From: Rachycentron canadum
Taxonomy: Eukaryota; Chordata; Actinopteri; Carangiformes; Rachycentridae
Direction: 5' to 3'
NCBI GenBank assembly: GCA_038496675.1
Contig: CM076655.1
Span: 20,264,005-20,328,004, forward strand
DNA length: 64,000 nucleotides
Each line of letters starts with the position of its first letter. Position 1 is the first letter of the stretch. Positions 13,301-25,292 of the stretch are shown here, one piece after another. Position numbers and translations under genes: made by a program. The notes beneath the pieces are model-generated. The model was not told the origin of the DNA. It saw only the letters and a program-made list of their open reading frames with translations, and searched no databases.

Positions 13301-14776
13301 GTTTAATGTGCAAGATTCAAGGTTTTCTCATTAATCTCTGTGAATTTTCCTTTGTTTTGAATGAAATCACCTAATCACTTGTTCTTATTTCAGCAGCTAG
13401 CACAGCATGTGGTGATTAGCAACACTAACACAGGGCAATAATACAAAACTATGAATCACACTTGATCATTTCTTCCACATCTACTTAGTTGATTAAACAC
13501 CAGAGTTGATTAAACACACACAATTCACACACAAACAGTATTAAATATCCAACATACAGCATTAAATCGCCTCTATGAGTAATCAGCTCCATGTACGTCC
13601 TCAAGTGTCAGGAGGAGTCTGGCTGGATATCTGTCACTGACACCGAAGTGTTGGGATCCAGATCCCCTGGCTACCACTGTGAATGATTACCCACAGACCC
13701 CTGGGAGATCATGTGACCTTTACCACCTAGGGCCATATGGAGTACACATCTGTCAACTGTGTGACTACAATTTATCAGTCACCTGCAATGACACCTCAGA
13801 TTAATCTGCATGCATGTCAAGATACAAAAGCGTCAAATATCCACAGTGTTTCTCTGATACGGATTAACTTATCTCTTGCAGCACCATAGATTCGGGCAGA
13901 TAAAAACTGTGCATTTTAACATTCAGACTAATCTGTGCAGCTTTATAGCACAGCTAGCTGTATAGGCTTTTTCTCGGAAGACACCCCGACTTACCAGGAA
14001 AATCAAAGGTGTAACTAATAACATCAACAATGGCTCCACGCCTTTTAAGTCTCCAAGTGAGCCGGCGTGCATGTAACCAGCACATCTAAATTTAACGCAG
14101 CTATAATTATGTTATCAATTACACATGTTCTTTTTCCTGCTTGGGCAAACTGTCTACTGTAGCTCATGCAGTTAATTCTGACAGTTAGCACATGTGAAGC
14201 TTTCCACTTAAATTTCAGTGGTATTAACCACTTAACCCATTCCAGTCACTGACCTATTCACAAAGTGTAACCATCAGTTGACCTTTTCACCTGATGAACT
14301 GGTGAAAACAGCATCTTATTCATGTCACAAATTTTTGGAAAATAAACTTCTCATTGAGAATCTGCACCATTTATTGTAGATTTTTTGATTCTCCTAATAA
14401 ATTCAATTAGGCTGCTCTAAGCATCTTTAGTTTCACACAATTTTTTTTTAATTTGAATTTTATTTTTGCCCTTCATAATATTAAACTAAAGACTAAAAAA
14501 AGAAAGAGCTGCTTTCCCCTTAGTTTGAATTCATCATTAGAGATCTACAAAGTGTACCTCCAGGGTGAGCAAAACACGCTGCCAATTAACTGGATGACTG
14601 GATGACACAGGAATCAGCGACTTTTGACCTTGTTTTCTGTTAAGGATGCTTCTCTCTCGTGGCCGTTGGCAGGGTTTGATGTTTGTGAGTAATAGCGTCA
14701 GCTATGAGAGGCTTGTCGGAGCTCATCAGTCCTGGACCCTCGCATCCACAATGCTGCCACCATGTTAGGTTATATT

Positions 14777-14801
14777 TGTGTGTGTGTGTGTGTGTGTGTG
14801 T
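14777..14801 (+). repeat. (TG)12 microsatellite
   Basis: This is an uninterrupted dinucleotide run in the 3' flank of pdgfc. Confidence 0.95.
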
Positions 14802-16469
14802 ACTGGAAGAGACTGTGACATGAATGTAGCTCACACTATCACTCGCCCAGATGTGCTCGGGGATGAAGCCAGGCGCTCAGTCAGATGATTCAAAAGTGAC
14901 ATGATAGAGTCGAGGCTGAGGAGGTGACAACCTGCGACTCAGAGAGTTTAGACCTGATTACTTTGTTTTGTTTTTTTAATTGTTGATGTTTGTTGAATGT
15001 ATAGTGACTATTTGCATGGTGACCTACAAAGCTGCTACAGTGTTCAAACACTGAACTTTCCAGCAGTTAAAGTACAGTCAGGTATAGTACTCCACTTTGC
15101 CTCTGGTTTCTCAGTGTGTATACTGTACACTTACGTATTTGATTCTTGGCAGGATGTATAGTGTATTATAGAGTTCAGGGTAAATCCAAAACCCTTTCAT
15201 CTTTGTGTGGTAACCTGGAGTGGTTAAACGTTGGACGTAATGAGGAGATGAAGGCTGAAATGGGAGACATCTGTCAAATGATTTAACTTACAGTGTATTT
15301 AACATGAAGCTCTCCTATGCTGGGCTGCTTTCTAAATGATTTCCTGACCCAGGATTAATACTACGCTAAAGTCAGGAACTGAACATTCCCAGCAGCAACA
15401 GCCGGTTCTTCAAAAACCACTACTGCAGCACCCTATAATTATCAAAACATAACATGCACCCGTAAATTTGGCCTTTCCATCCGTACACGGTGAACCAATT
15501 AGGGATGCTGGAGATGTCATCTGGATGGGGCTGCCATATTTTCCCCATCAGTCAGTGCTCAAAGGTCCAACACAGTTATAAACAACCTCAAGTTGCAATC
15601 GATTCCCAGGATGCATCTTGAAATTTATAGTCAGCTGCCAGTTACAGGAGATGGATGGCTGCAAATGTGGGGGACTCTGCAAAGGAGGTCGTGAATCTTC
15701 CAAGATTTCCTTTTGTAGATACAACAATAATAAAAGTTGATGGAAAGTGGAACAGGACTGTAACACTTTCCTTTTCTGCAGCAGAGGTGACGAAGGTTCA
15801 GACTGAATTAATGAGTCTTGTGAGTTTAGGGAAAGAAAAGCTTTTGTTTCTTATTGTTGGTTGAAATGGTTTGTTCATCACTGGCACTCCACAGACACAG
15901 CTAACAACCCATGTGACCCACAGCTTTTATTGGGGGCAGGTTAACAGTAGTTGTGAGCTACTTCAGGGAAACCACGGAGAGCAGATCCAAAATTATATGA
16001 ATGTCACAGTATCCGCTGATTTTTAAGCGAGTTAGAATCAAAATGTCAGTTTCCCTTTGGGAGGAAAATTGAGGTTCATATATTTGAAAGTACTGTACTG
16101 CATATGCACTTAGCCACAGTACAGAGTAGGAACAGTCGACAGTGATGGGAAATGACAGAGATAAGTGAAACATCAAGACCACTGTTGTTGCTGCCGTCGG
16201 CTAAAGTGCTGGTGGTGGAAATTTGAGACGGGGCCAGAAGGGTTTTAAGCTCTTGGGAGCAAACGTGTAACAGATGAAATTTACTCTCAAGGAAATCAAG
16301 TGGGCAAACTTGATGGTAAAGTTGAAGTTGGAGACTGTAATTACAAATTCATTTGATGCAATTTTGTTGTACATCAAATCGCAAATACTAAATGAGGCCT
16401 TATTTGAGACACTTATTTGTGGTCTTGCTGAGATTTAGATGAGCAGATTAATACTGCTCCCATGTGTGC

Positions 16470-16605
16470 ATATTAGCTGTAGCTATAGCCAGCAGCATGT
16501 TATCTTAGCTTAGCATAAAGAATGGAGAGGAGGGAGGAACGGCTAGATTAGCTGCCATAAAGTAGCAAAATCTGCCTACCAGCTATAAAGTAAGATTAAC
16601 AATAA
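16470..16605 (+). repeat. fish 'TTAGCTTAGCATAAAG' repeat fragment
   Basis: The segment AGCAGCATGTTATCTTAGCTTAGCATAAAG, AATGGAGAGGAGGGAGGAACGGCTAG, GTAGCAAAATCTGCCTACCAGC corresponds to a common percomorph repeat whose consensus continues GACTGGAAACAGGGGGAAACAGCTAGC. Class is uncertain, and may be a non-autonomous element. Confidence 0.6.
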
Positions 16606-18834
16606 AAAACAACCCGGCCAATGTCAAACAACATACACCAGACTTCAGAGAGAAAAATTCAAATTCATAGAACTATGCTCCCAATTGACTCCAAAATTTA
16701 ACAGGTTCCTCCCTGGCTAATGCTCCCTCCACAAAGTTCAGTGCATATCTGTTCAGTACTTTTTGCATAATCCTGCAGACAAACAAACAGACCCAGGTGA
16801 AACCATAGCCTCTTTGGCAGAAGAAAACCATAAAAAACCTCCACGGCCTCCACACTTTCCACTGACAGAAGAATGTCAGGGACAAATGTGGAGCTCTGCA
16901 CTGAGATTTGATTTATTATTTCTTATGATTATCTGTGTGGAGGTGTGGGATACTTCATCTTTTCAGCTATTCAGAAATGCAGAGGTAAGGTCAAACTTGC
17001 AATTTATTGGAGGTTAGTATGGTTATTTTATTAAACGAGTCTTTGTAGGAGGAGATGTTGGGGCTGAGTGCGCTGTGCCTGTTATAAAGATGATTCATGT
17101 GTAGAGGAGGCAGACAGAGATTGTCATTGTGCCTCAGCCTTTGGCCTGAGGAAGTAGCTAACTCTAAAAGCATTAAAATAGTGGCTAAATTAGCATTCAT
17201 GCTAATTACTATGTCAGACTTTTTTATTGTAGGTACGTCACAGCAAGTTTTAACTCTAAGAACTTCTTCCTTGGGTGATGGTTTGGAGTTTGGTTTTCTT
17301 AGACAAAATGAATTAAAATTTTGTTTCTTGCATTAAGCAGAAACACTTAATTTGCACTGTGATGCTGCGGGTTGAGCCTGAATGAGGCTTCTTTGATTTC
17401 ACAGCGAGCGAAGGAGGCAATGAGCAGAGGTTCCATGTGGGTGAAGGGTGGAGGCGTCAAATGCTGGACTGCAGTCGCTCACATCCTCATACACACTCAC
17501 ATATACACAAACACACTAAGAACCAGACCGACTGCCCGTGCTGCGTCACATCTTGTGCCAGTGCAGTGAGGTTTCCTCTGTGGAGTAACACTGCACCGAC
17601 TGAGGAAGGCAGTCTGTTTAATATCATAAAAACCACGCTGGGAGCCGGTGTGTATATGCAGTAGCATCTGGCGTCACCGCAGATGCCTGCCACGCCGCAC
17701 ATTAGATCAGAATAATTGGCCAGGACAGCAGCATGAGATGGACAAATGAGAACCTCCTCCTGGGTGACCTGATGTCCGAGAGGGAGAATGAACAACACTG
17801 CTCAGTGTCTGATAAGGAGCTTGTGGAATAGAAAAAAAAAATAGATAAGGCTTAAGGGAGAAGTGCTTTCTATTTAGCTTTTAAGGTAATGCTTCTAATA
17901 TCAGGTTGAAAAGAGATTATGAAGAAAAAATTGGCTAACTCACACATACAAAATCCTGAGTTACAAATATAGAGAGGGCTCTCATAGTTGTTTTCTCTCA
18001 TGCTCCATCTCACCTCTCCCACACACATACTTTACCTGACTGGCTCAGTCGCTCATGCACAAAGCCAATGGACTCTGTGAACCATTTTTCAGCATCTTCA
18101 CCAAAACTATAAAAATACTTTGGCAAACTAAAGCTCACCTTCTGACGGTTCCTGAGTGTGATTAATGAGCTGGAGCTTCACAAATCAGAGGAACATGGTT
18201 CAAGGTTTAACAATAAATAAGATAAAAACTCCTTGATATGAGTTAAACAAAACGTATAGAAGGAAATCTGGATAAAAAAAGGTTAATGTGATATAATGTG
18301 CTGTGTCCAAACTCCATATTGTAGATACAGGGACAATTTGAATGGCTGTGTACAACAAATTTCAAAATAAATAGATGAATAAACGATATTCATCATAATG
18401 CTGCTGCTCTTATATCAAATCATTAGCTTTTTCCTGTGACCTAAAACATACATTATTTCACAGAGTAGAAATTCTGAGGATGTTGTTAATAATTTCATTA
18501 CACTACAGTTATTCTAAACATTTTTGTGTTTAGAGTTTAGTTAATGTAACTTAAGATATTTTTGTGGCATTTTTGTATAAAATACAAATGTGAAATATTT
18601 ACTTTATTTACCATTGATCCAGGTTTCTCCCTCCGATTCGTACTGATTTCATACGGAAAATATAGTAGACCTTCATTTCTGTGACATCTTTCAGCAAATG
18701 CCCACTGGTTGTTTGAGTAGCTGTGCTTTTGGACTTTGAAAGGAAATACACTTGTTTGACACTGTCTCTCTAGCTTCCTTGTTGAGCCTGCTCAATATTC
18801 CCAGTGTTGAGTATTCCAGTTAGACATGGAAGAA

Positions 18835-18840
18835 TTTATT
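18835..18840 (-). promoter_or_regulatory. candidate distal poly(A) signal AATAAA
   Basis: The minus strand reads AAATAAATTC about 1.0 kb after the stop codon. It would give a 3' UTR of about 1 kb. Another match lies at 18603-18608. The choice between sites cannot be made from sequence alone. Confidence 0.3.
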
Positions 18841-19663
18841 TTTGATGTTCAGTACAATGAAATACACAAACAAATTGTTGCAAAAGTAGAGATAAATAAC
18901 TTTGTCTTACAGAAAATGGAAAAACATCCATGACACAACAAAAATGAAAAAAACAAAAAAAACTGCTAACAAATGAAAATGTAGGCTAATACTACTGCAG
19001 ACTGACACGTTGCAAACTAGACATTTTGGACCAAAATTTCCCTTTCATTAAACAAATAAATATCTAATATGAACAATTTCAAATGTTGCGAGAATTGCTT
19101 GACACGTTCCTTGTATTGCTATGACAGGTCGAATGAAGAGCTGCAATAGACAACACCCAGCTGGTTCCACATGTGCAACTTTTATCTTCTCCTTGAGAAT
19201 CTTTGGTAGAAAAAGTACAGAAATGTAAATGGAATATTTACACATAATACAGTCTCATTAGAGGAGCGATAGTGTGGCTGCATTTTACTGCTGATTAAAT
19301 CTGTGGTAAAACAAGAGGAGAGCAAGGGAAAACAGCTCATAAAAAAGCACCTTCCTTTGCCTTAATGGTAGCAATAGAGGAGCAGAGGGAGTGAGGCAGC
19401 TGGAGCCAGCTCACTAGAAATGAAAAAAGTACTTTAACAAAGAAGTTCCCATTTTCCATGAAAATATCAGCCAATGCTGACTGAACTTTAAAAAAAGACC
19501 TCACGGAGAACAAGCAAATGGTCTTATCTCTGAGGAGCTGAAGAAACTGGTCTTCAGAGCACATAGGTAATAGTCCAGATCTGCTCCAGTGAATTTATGT
19601 CTCTCTAAAATGCACTCAGAGCACTCCATTGGTATTCCACAGCAGTCAAATCCATTCAGAAGT

Positions 19664-19669
19664 TTTATT
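19664..19669 (-). promoter_or_regulatory. candidate proximal poly(A) signal AATAAA
   Basis: The minus strand reads CTAATAAAACTT about 180 nt after the pdgfc stop, followed 20-60 nt later by G/T-richer sequence (GCTGTGGAATACC, GAGTGCTCTGAGTGC). It is a plausible cleavage signal for a short 3' UTR. A six-base match alone is weak evidence. Confidence 0.35.
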
Positions 19670-19845
19670 AGATTCCAGTCTGTTCTTCTCCATCCAATTA
19701 GTGGAAGGACAATGGGATGAAGGGAGAATCTTGTTAGCTCCCAGAAGAAGTGGATGAGATACACAACGGTGGTTGCAAAAGTGGCAGAGGTTCGTCTTTA
19801 ACATCCCGTGCGACTCCAGTGGCGGCCATTACAACACGTCTGAGG

Positions 19846-19959
19846 TCAGTCCCAGTCATCTTTACACACACAGGCACACTCCTCGTGGTGCTCCAAGGGC
19901 ACGTCAGTCATGGACTTCTGCAGGCCTCTCCCACCGCTCCGATGCTTCAGCAGGAGAAC
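19846..19959 (-). CDS. pdgfc: pdgfc coding exon 6: C-terminal CXC tail and stop
   Basis: This exon encodes residues 306-342 and a TGA stop. The acceptor is TTTCGGCAG|GTT, phase 0, joining KKYHE to VLLLKH. The product reads VLLLKHRSGGRGLQKSMTDV, PLEHHEECACVC, KDDWD. It aligns with human VLQLRPKTGVRGLHKSLTDVALEHHEECDCVCRGSTGG. The final knot cysteines (333, 335, 337) are kept. Two differences stand out: Ala replaces Asp between the CXC cysteines, and the last residues are acidic KDDWD instead of RGSTGG. The exon has no ATG of its own and is identified by homology, phase and acceptor. Confidence 0.92.
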   Translation of the reverse strand, partial: VLLLKHRSGGRGLQKSMTDVPLEHHEECACVCKDDWD

Positions 19960-21071
19960 CTGCCGAAAGCAAAGAAGCTTGAGTTAACGTCTGGACACAA
20001 CACCTAATGTAAAGGATGCTCAGTGACAAGTGAGTGAGTGTGAGTGTGTGAGTGTGACACTGCAGCGTAATCTAATCTAAACTAATGTTACGGCAGTCTA
20101 ACCTATTTCATTATGATGTAGCTTTGTGTGCAACTGGAGATAGAGAAGGAAAGGATGCAGGAACAAAGGATATGGATTATAAATGTAAGGTTTTTTCAAG
20201 AATAGTTCAATTGTATATTAAATTAATAATAGATAATGGTTGGATGGATGGTTGAAAATTGATAACTTGGCCTAAAAGTTGTGCCAGAAAAAAATAAAAT
20301 AGTTCATTAATGTTTGCCATTCATGGTCTTTTATGCCAGTGGAGAAAAAGGTTTAAACTCACTCCAAAAAAATCTCCTCATATCACCGTGGTGTTAGTAT
20401 CCTTCCACAGCCTGTTTATTTTAGGAGTAATTTAAAAAAAAAAATCGGATTACTTTTAAAGGCCAAATGTCTCTATGTGAGAGTCTTTATCCACCAATGA
20501 GCCAGGACACAGTCTGACATCCTCAGGTGGTTTTATTCTATGATGTTTATTCAATTTCATTAAAATTTATTTATTACGATTGGTTTCTCTGTTTTATTTT
20601 GACTAGTTGTTGCTAAATAAAATCTTACTTTTAAATGAGGTTTTCTTTTAAAATAAGATGTTTCAACATCCTCCCTGTGTTTCTGGTGATTCTACAAAAT
20701 ACCGTTATTTTATTGCCCTGAATTTCATAAGATATGCAATCAAACACGATTATCAGTGAATATTTATCCATTGGTTTTCTGGCTGGAGCAGCAATTTTCA
20801 CAGTGTTTCCCAGATAAGAGCATTATCATGTTCTTCACAAATTTGTCCCAGAACTATATGAAAATATATGCAGTGATACATAAATATTTTATAATTTAAG
20901 CTCTAAAATGTTTCATTTAGTGTGTTGATTTACTGTTTCTTATGTTATATGTAATTTAGGTCAATGTTTTATTGTTTCCTTAAAATAGGAGCCTCTTTCG
21001 TGGCTCTTTGTGGTGTGACAAATTATTCAGAGGGTGAATATCACTATTTTGTTGATAATTTCCATATTCAC
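19960..21071 (-). other. pdgfc: pdgfc intron 5 (1.1 kb)
   Basis: The intron is bounded by donor GTGAAT and acceptor TTTCGGCAG. It is AT-rich with no features beyond simple sequence (GAGT/GTGA-type repeats near 20022-20060). Confidence 0.88.
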
Positions 21072-21292
21072 CTCGTGGTATTTCTTTGTGACTCTGGCGG
21101 GAACACACTGACAGTCGTAGCAGCGGTGAGAGCAGCAGGCGCAGTTTCCACCACAGCGCTTCACCAGGAGGCAGCTGGGCCAGAAAATGGCATCTGTCCT
21201 CTTCAGCTCCTCACGCAAGGACACAGAGAAGTTGCGTGGAGTGCAGCTGTACAGTCGCACCTCCTCCCTCAACAGATTGAGATCGGCCCCGC
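21072..21292 (-). CDS. pdgfc: pdgfc coding exon 5: cystine-knot growth factor core
   Basis: This exon encodes most of the PDGF/VEGF domain, residues 233-305. The acceptor is TCTTTGAG|GC and the donor GAG|GTGAAT, phase 1 in and phase 0 out. The product runs GADLNLLREEVRLYSC, TPRNFSVSLREELKRTDAIF, WPSCLLVKRCGGNCACC, SHRCYDCQC, VTKKYHE. Cysteines at about 248, 272, 278, 282, 284, 285, 289, 292 and 294 reproduce the PDGF-C spacing, including the extra residues between knot cysteines that set PDGF-C/D apart from PDGF-A/B. NFS at about residue 252 is a potential N-glycosylation sequon also present in human. This part forms the disulfide-linked dimer and contacts PDGF receptor alpha. Confidence 0.96.
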
Positions 21293-21439
21293 CTCAAAGA
21301 CAAAGAGAAGACGTGGTCAGAACCGCTTCACAGCCCACCTTCCATACCCAACAAATATCTTCAATTACTTTCTGTAATTCCGCTGTATTAAGCAATTTGG
21401 TAAGTACATTAGTTTGTGTACATGCTAAAAATGTCCTAC
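21293..21439 (-). other. pdgfc: pdgfc intron 4 (147 bp)
   Basis: This very short intron has donor GTAGGA and acceptor TCTTTGAG. Its small size lets an antisense reading frame run through exons 4 and 5, which should not be annotated as a gene. Confidence 0.9.
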
Positions 21440-21647
21440 CTCTGGCTTTCTTGTTATGGATAAAGGATTTCCCCAGCACATGCCATGTAGGTTTGTACAG
21501 CTCTTCCATATCCACCTGCCACCGCTCTGGCTCCAGGTACTTCATGACCTCCTCCACAGTGCTCAGCTCTCCGACAGCCTCTGACAGCTCCTCAATACCC
21601 TGCAGGGCTGGAGGGAGAACCGCAGGAACTTCGGGCTCTGATACACT
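21440..21647 (-). CDS. pdgfc: pdgfc coding exon 4: hinge and activation-site region
   Basis: This exon encodes residues 163-231 plus the first base of codon 232. The acceptor is TTTTCCTGCAG|AGT and the donor G|GTAGGA, phase 0 in and phase 1 out. A Pro/Glu-rich hinge (SVSEPEVPAVLPPALQ) is followed by the conserved STVEEVMKYLEPERWQVDME and YKPTWHVLGKSF, matching human STLEDLIRYLEPERWQLDLEDLYRPTWQLLGKAF. The end is HNKKAR, and Gly232 is completed by exon 5. In human PDGF-C the corresponding RKSR is the site where plasminogen activators or plasmin release the active domain. Here it reads KKAR followed by GG, so a P1 Arg is kept but the surroundings differ. An open antisense reading frame overlaps this exon and is not a gene. 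Confidence 0.93.
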
Positions 21648-24600
21648 CTGCAGGAAAACCAACAGATGATGAAGAGAGTTGTAACAGAAAGGTCATTTAT
21701 ACAAAAATACAGTGTCTGTTAACAGAAAAACGTCTGGGGCATAGGGTTCTGCTTTTATAGTTTTTGGATTTTGATGGACGTGTATACTGAAAGTGTCTCC
21801 CCTCATCATTGCCAGAAGATTATTATGTGTTTACGTGCCAAATAAATTTCCTATTAGATACATAAAACTCCCCCAACACCATGAGGTTTGCCTTGGAGAC
21901 AATACACATACAGTTTCCTCACCCAGAAAGCACCTCATTGCACCAACCGCCTCAGGATACTCACATTCTGGCCACTTTCTGTGACATTTGTGCGCGTGTA
22001 AGCTTTCTCTAGGTTACGAATACTAAAACGGGAAAATTGCACACAAGGAGCAACTTTGTCAGCAGAGACAAGATTTGTTTTTATGTCTACAATGTAAAAA
22101 AACGTTTAGGTATAAAAAGACGGGAAGTTTGACTCTGCAATGGTACATTTTATGTCATGACAATAAAACAGGTTTAAATTGGGTTCAGGCTCATTAAACG
22201 CTACAGTGGTTTGGATCTGAGTTGAGTTAAACAGAAACCATGACGGCCCGGCCCAGCTGGGCCCCATTTAAGCTCTATGTGTTAGACCTGGTAATGTGTG
22301 GCAGGACTGTGACTAAAGACAGACTTCCCACATTGGTCAGTGTGTTGGATACACAGTTTATCACTTTACTCTGAGAGCTGAAGCTGAGGTAGAGAATCCA
22401 CTCCTTCACAGACAAATTAATATCTTGATAAAATATTACATCTGGCAGCTCAGTTTTCTTATCAGTAGATGTGCTGGAGTCTGTAAGGAGGGGACATCAT
22501 TTGTAAACTCTGGGCGTGAAGACATATCAGAGTCAATGTGTGCACATATTGTACTGACTATATAATAATGGCATCATTTTTTAGGTTGTCAAATGTGATC
22601 ACATCTCTGTCAACTTCTCTGCCCACTTTGCATAATGACATTTGTCCCTGAATCTCTCATAGGCAGCAGCTTTATTTGTTTCAAGCTCCCGACTCTCCAG
22701 GCTACAGCGTGCAGTCACATAACAGATTGATACCTGGGGTGTTGGTCCTCCCATGAGAGAAGAGGCTAATCTGTTAAACCTTTCAGTCCTGTGACGCTGC
22801 GTTTGTCCAACATGTCAGCTCGCTGGTCTCTCTAATCTTTTGTGACTGACAGGTAGAAGGCAACATTGTGACACTTACAAAAAATGCAGCTTGTGAAGCA
22901 TTGAAAACATTGGCTGCTGGCAGCTGGGGCTTAAAGCTTTTGGGGGCAGACATGTTTGAAAAGAAAAGAAAAAGAAAAAAAAAAAAACATTCCAGGAATC
23001 TGTATCTTCCCTTTGATGACTTATATGGGAGAATTAGAAAGGAATCCAGTGAGAAATGGGGGTTAGCAGACGAAAGGTTTTCCTTCCACCAGAGGCCATG
23101 GCGCTAACATAGCTAGGATTTGTGGTTAGATTCCTATTTACTACTTATGCCAAAAATGTTAGTATTCATGATACTACAAAATCTCCACAGTTATCAGTTA
23201 AGAGGCTTACATAATTTCATTTTATTTGTTTCATTACACAAATACAGATATAAAACAATATAGTTTTTTCCATATAGATAACCTTTAAATACTCCAAAGT
23301 AAATACAGCGTAGTGCAGCTGAGTAACAGTAGCGGAGGTATGCAGGATGGATGTAGCCCTTTTTTCTGACTGGGTAGACATGTGATCAGATCGGCAAGTG
23401 ATAGGTATAACACAGGAAAAACCCCATAGACATATTGACAGCGAGCCCATGTGAAGTATTCAGAATTCAAGCCCCTTTGGCATAGACTTTAAAATGAGAT
23501 GCCGGTGGTTTGACATGGCTGCACCACAGGCTACGAAAATACAGCTGATGTGCAGCTGTGTTCATGCCATAGATTTGACTCATTCTAATGAGACTGCCTT
23601 TACAACCACTGAGCATATCTTTGGTTTATTTGGCACCTATTGAGATAAACAGACACAAATGTGAAAGAAATATCTAATCTGAAAGGACTGGTCATATGGC
23701 ACCATAGAGGTATATGTAAGAGGGAACTGAAAGGAACTTTTCTCTGAGTAGGAGCCATTAAATGGTTGTGAACGTCGAAGGTGCAGCATTACCCCAATTA
23801 GTGGCACTGTGCTCTGCAAGCTCGGCTTCAGATAGGAAAGCCAAGCAATCCTTTAGAGACGCATCAAGGTGGCGTGAATAAAGCTGTAAGTAGCGGATGA
23901 GAGCGCCCACATAAGAAATTCAGGGACAAGGTTCTTTAATGCACCACCAATTTTAACTAGCTTGAATTTAGAGGAGTGTCTGTGTGAAGTTTGACACATA
24001 AAGACTTGATGTATAAACACACATACTGGAGTGAAGAAAAAAACAATGTTGAGTTCAGAAAGGTTCAGAAAGAGTACAAAAGCTTTTCAAACTAGGCTCA
24101 ACTCCACATAAGATTCATTGTAATTCCAGATGATGATAGATTGATGATCTAAGAGTTTAAATAGGGGATATTGGAAAGCTGTTTCTAATTCCCGTAACTA
24201 ACTCACAAGGTCTTTATTTATTATCATTTTTGTATTAGAAAGGCAATTTCAGGGACATGGAAACACCAAAATATAGTGAGAGGAATGACCATCAACAAAC
24301 AGTTTAGTCACGGTCCTGGTGCAGTCTCCTGTGTCATACCAGATGAGCAAAGACTCGAGCATGTACAACACTGCTTATGTCTTTTGACCGAAAGCTCAGA
24401 CTCTGGCCAGTATATAGAGAATATCCTGAACCCTGTATAAACACAAGCCACTGTGTGGTAGCAGTGTTGCAAGGACTCGGGTTGACTTTGTGCAGTCACA
24501 AATTCAGCTTTTTGTATGTAAGTGGTTCATAATTGCACAACATGATATTTAAAATGTATTTTTACATATGATTACAACCTTTTTTCAGGCAGTGATTTTG

Positions 24601-24650
24601 ACATGCTCAAGAAAATACAGCAGCAGATGATAAATATTGAACTGAGTATG

Positions 24651-24834
24651 ACTGTAGCTCAGGTGGCAGAGTGGGTTGAGTTAGAAATTGAAGGGTTCAA
24701 TTTTTGAATCCTCCCCTTAAGTGCCCTCAAGCAAAAGACACCAAACCTCAAATCGCCCTGACTCGGGTGGATATGTGGGGAAACAACGTAAGTCACTTCA
24801 GCCAAAATAGTTGTCAAATGACTGCAATGTAATG
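24651..24834 (+). mobile_element. tRNA-derived SINE copy
   Basis: The tRNA-like head has GTAGCTCAGGTGGCAGAGTGG and a B-box-like GGTTCAATTTTTGAATCC. It is followed by the fish SINE body (AAGTGCCCTCAAGCAAAAGACACCAAACCTCAAAT) and a tail ending TGTCAAATGACTGCAATGTAATG. This order is typical of abundant teleost SINEs. Substitutions throughout indicate an old copy. It lies in pdgfc intron 3, antisense to the gene. Confidence 0.75.
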
Positions 24835-25267
24835 ACTAAACCATAATCTTTATTTACATAGCAATCCTACAACATTACACCAAGGATTTACTCTTTTTGA
24901 AGTCTATAACCTTATAGGGACACCTTCAGCCTGGTGGCAGTTGAGACTCAAGGTATTAAACTCTAACCCAGACTGGAATCTATTATGCTCTTTGGCTTCC
25001 TTAATAAAAAGGAGTTTTCTATTAGATACTGCTTATGTCAATCTTTTATGAAAAAATAGCTGAGCCAGCAGCCTGAGGCAGGCTGAGAGATTCAGAGTAG
25101 AGACACAGTGGAGCATTATGTCCTCAAACCAATTATCTCAAATACGTACAATTGTGAGATTACTATAGGAGCAGATGCTGCACATTATATACATACAGAA
25201 TTGCAATTGAAATGAATGTATATCATGAAAGGGCACTTGCTTTTTAAACAGTAAAAGGCTGAATTAG

Positions 25268-25292
25268 TATATATATATATATATATATATAT
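25268..25292. repeat. (TA)12 microsatellite
   Basis: This is an uninterrupted TA run in pdgfc intron 3. Confidence 0.95.

Larger units (their letters stand above)
1..18600. other. 3' flanking / intergenic DNA of pdgfc
   Basis: No coding exon or RNA gene was recognised in this stretch on either strand. Identified content is limited to the repeat fragments at 1404, 2100, 7780, 10150 and 16470, a TG microsatellite at 14777, homopolymer tracts (about 3776, 8978, 12870) and two inverted repeats near 3.2-3.6 kb. The ORFs present are short and without family resemblance. Unrecognised regulatory elements may be present. Confidence 0.7.
18835..19845 (-). other. pdgfc: candidate pdgfc 3' UTR
   Basis: This non-coding sequence follows the TGA stop. 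It is bounded here by a distal AATAAA on the minus strand (18835-18840). The sense strand is T-rich between about 18880 and 18990, as is common in 3' UTRs. The true end is not determined: a proximal AATAAA occurs at 19664-19669 and another match at 18603-18608. No other gene is visible in it. Confidence 0.4.

Noticed and set aside
20964..21377. 137-codon plus-strand ORF
   Set aside because: It overlaps pdgfc exon 5 on the opposite strand and has no family resemblance.
21187..21669. 160-codon plus-strand ORF, the longest frame in the window
   Set aside because: It is antisense to pdgfc exons 5 and 4 and runs through the 147-bp intron. The minus strand encodes clear PDGF-C domains with correct splice sites, so this is a shadow.
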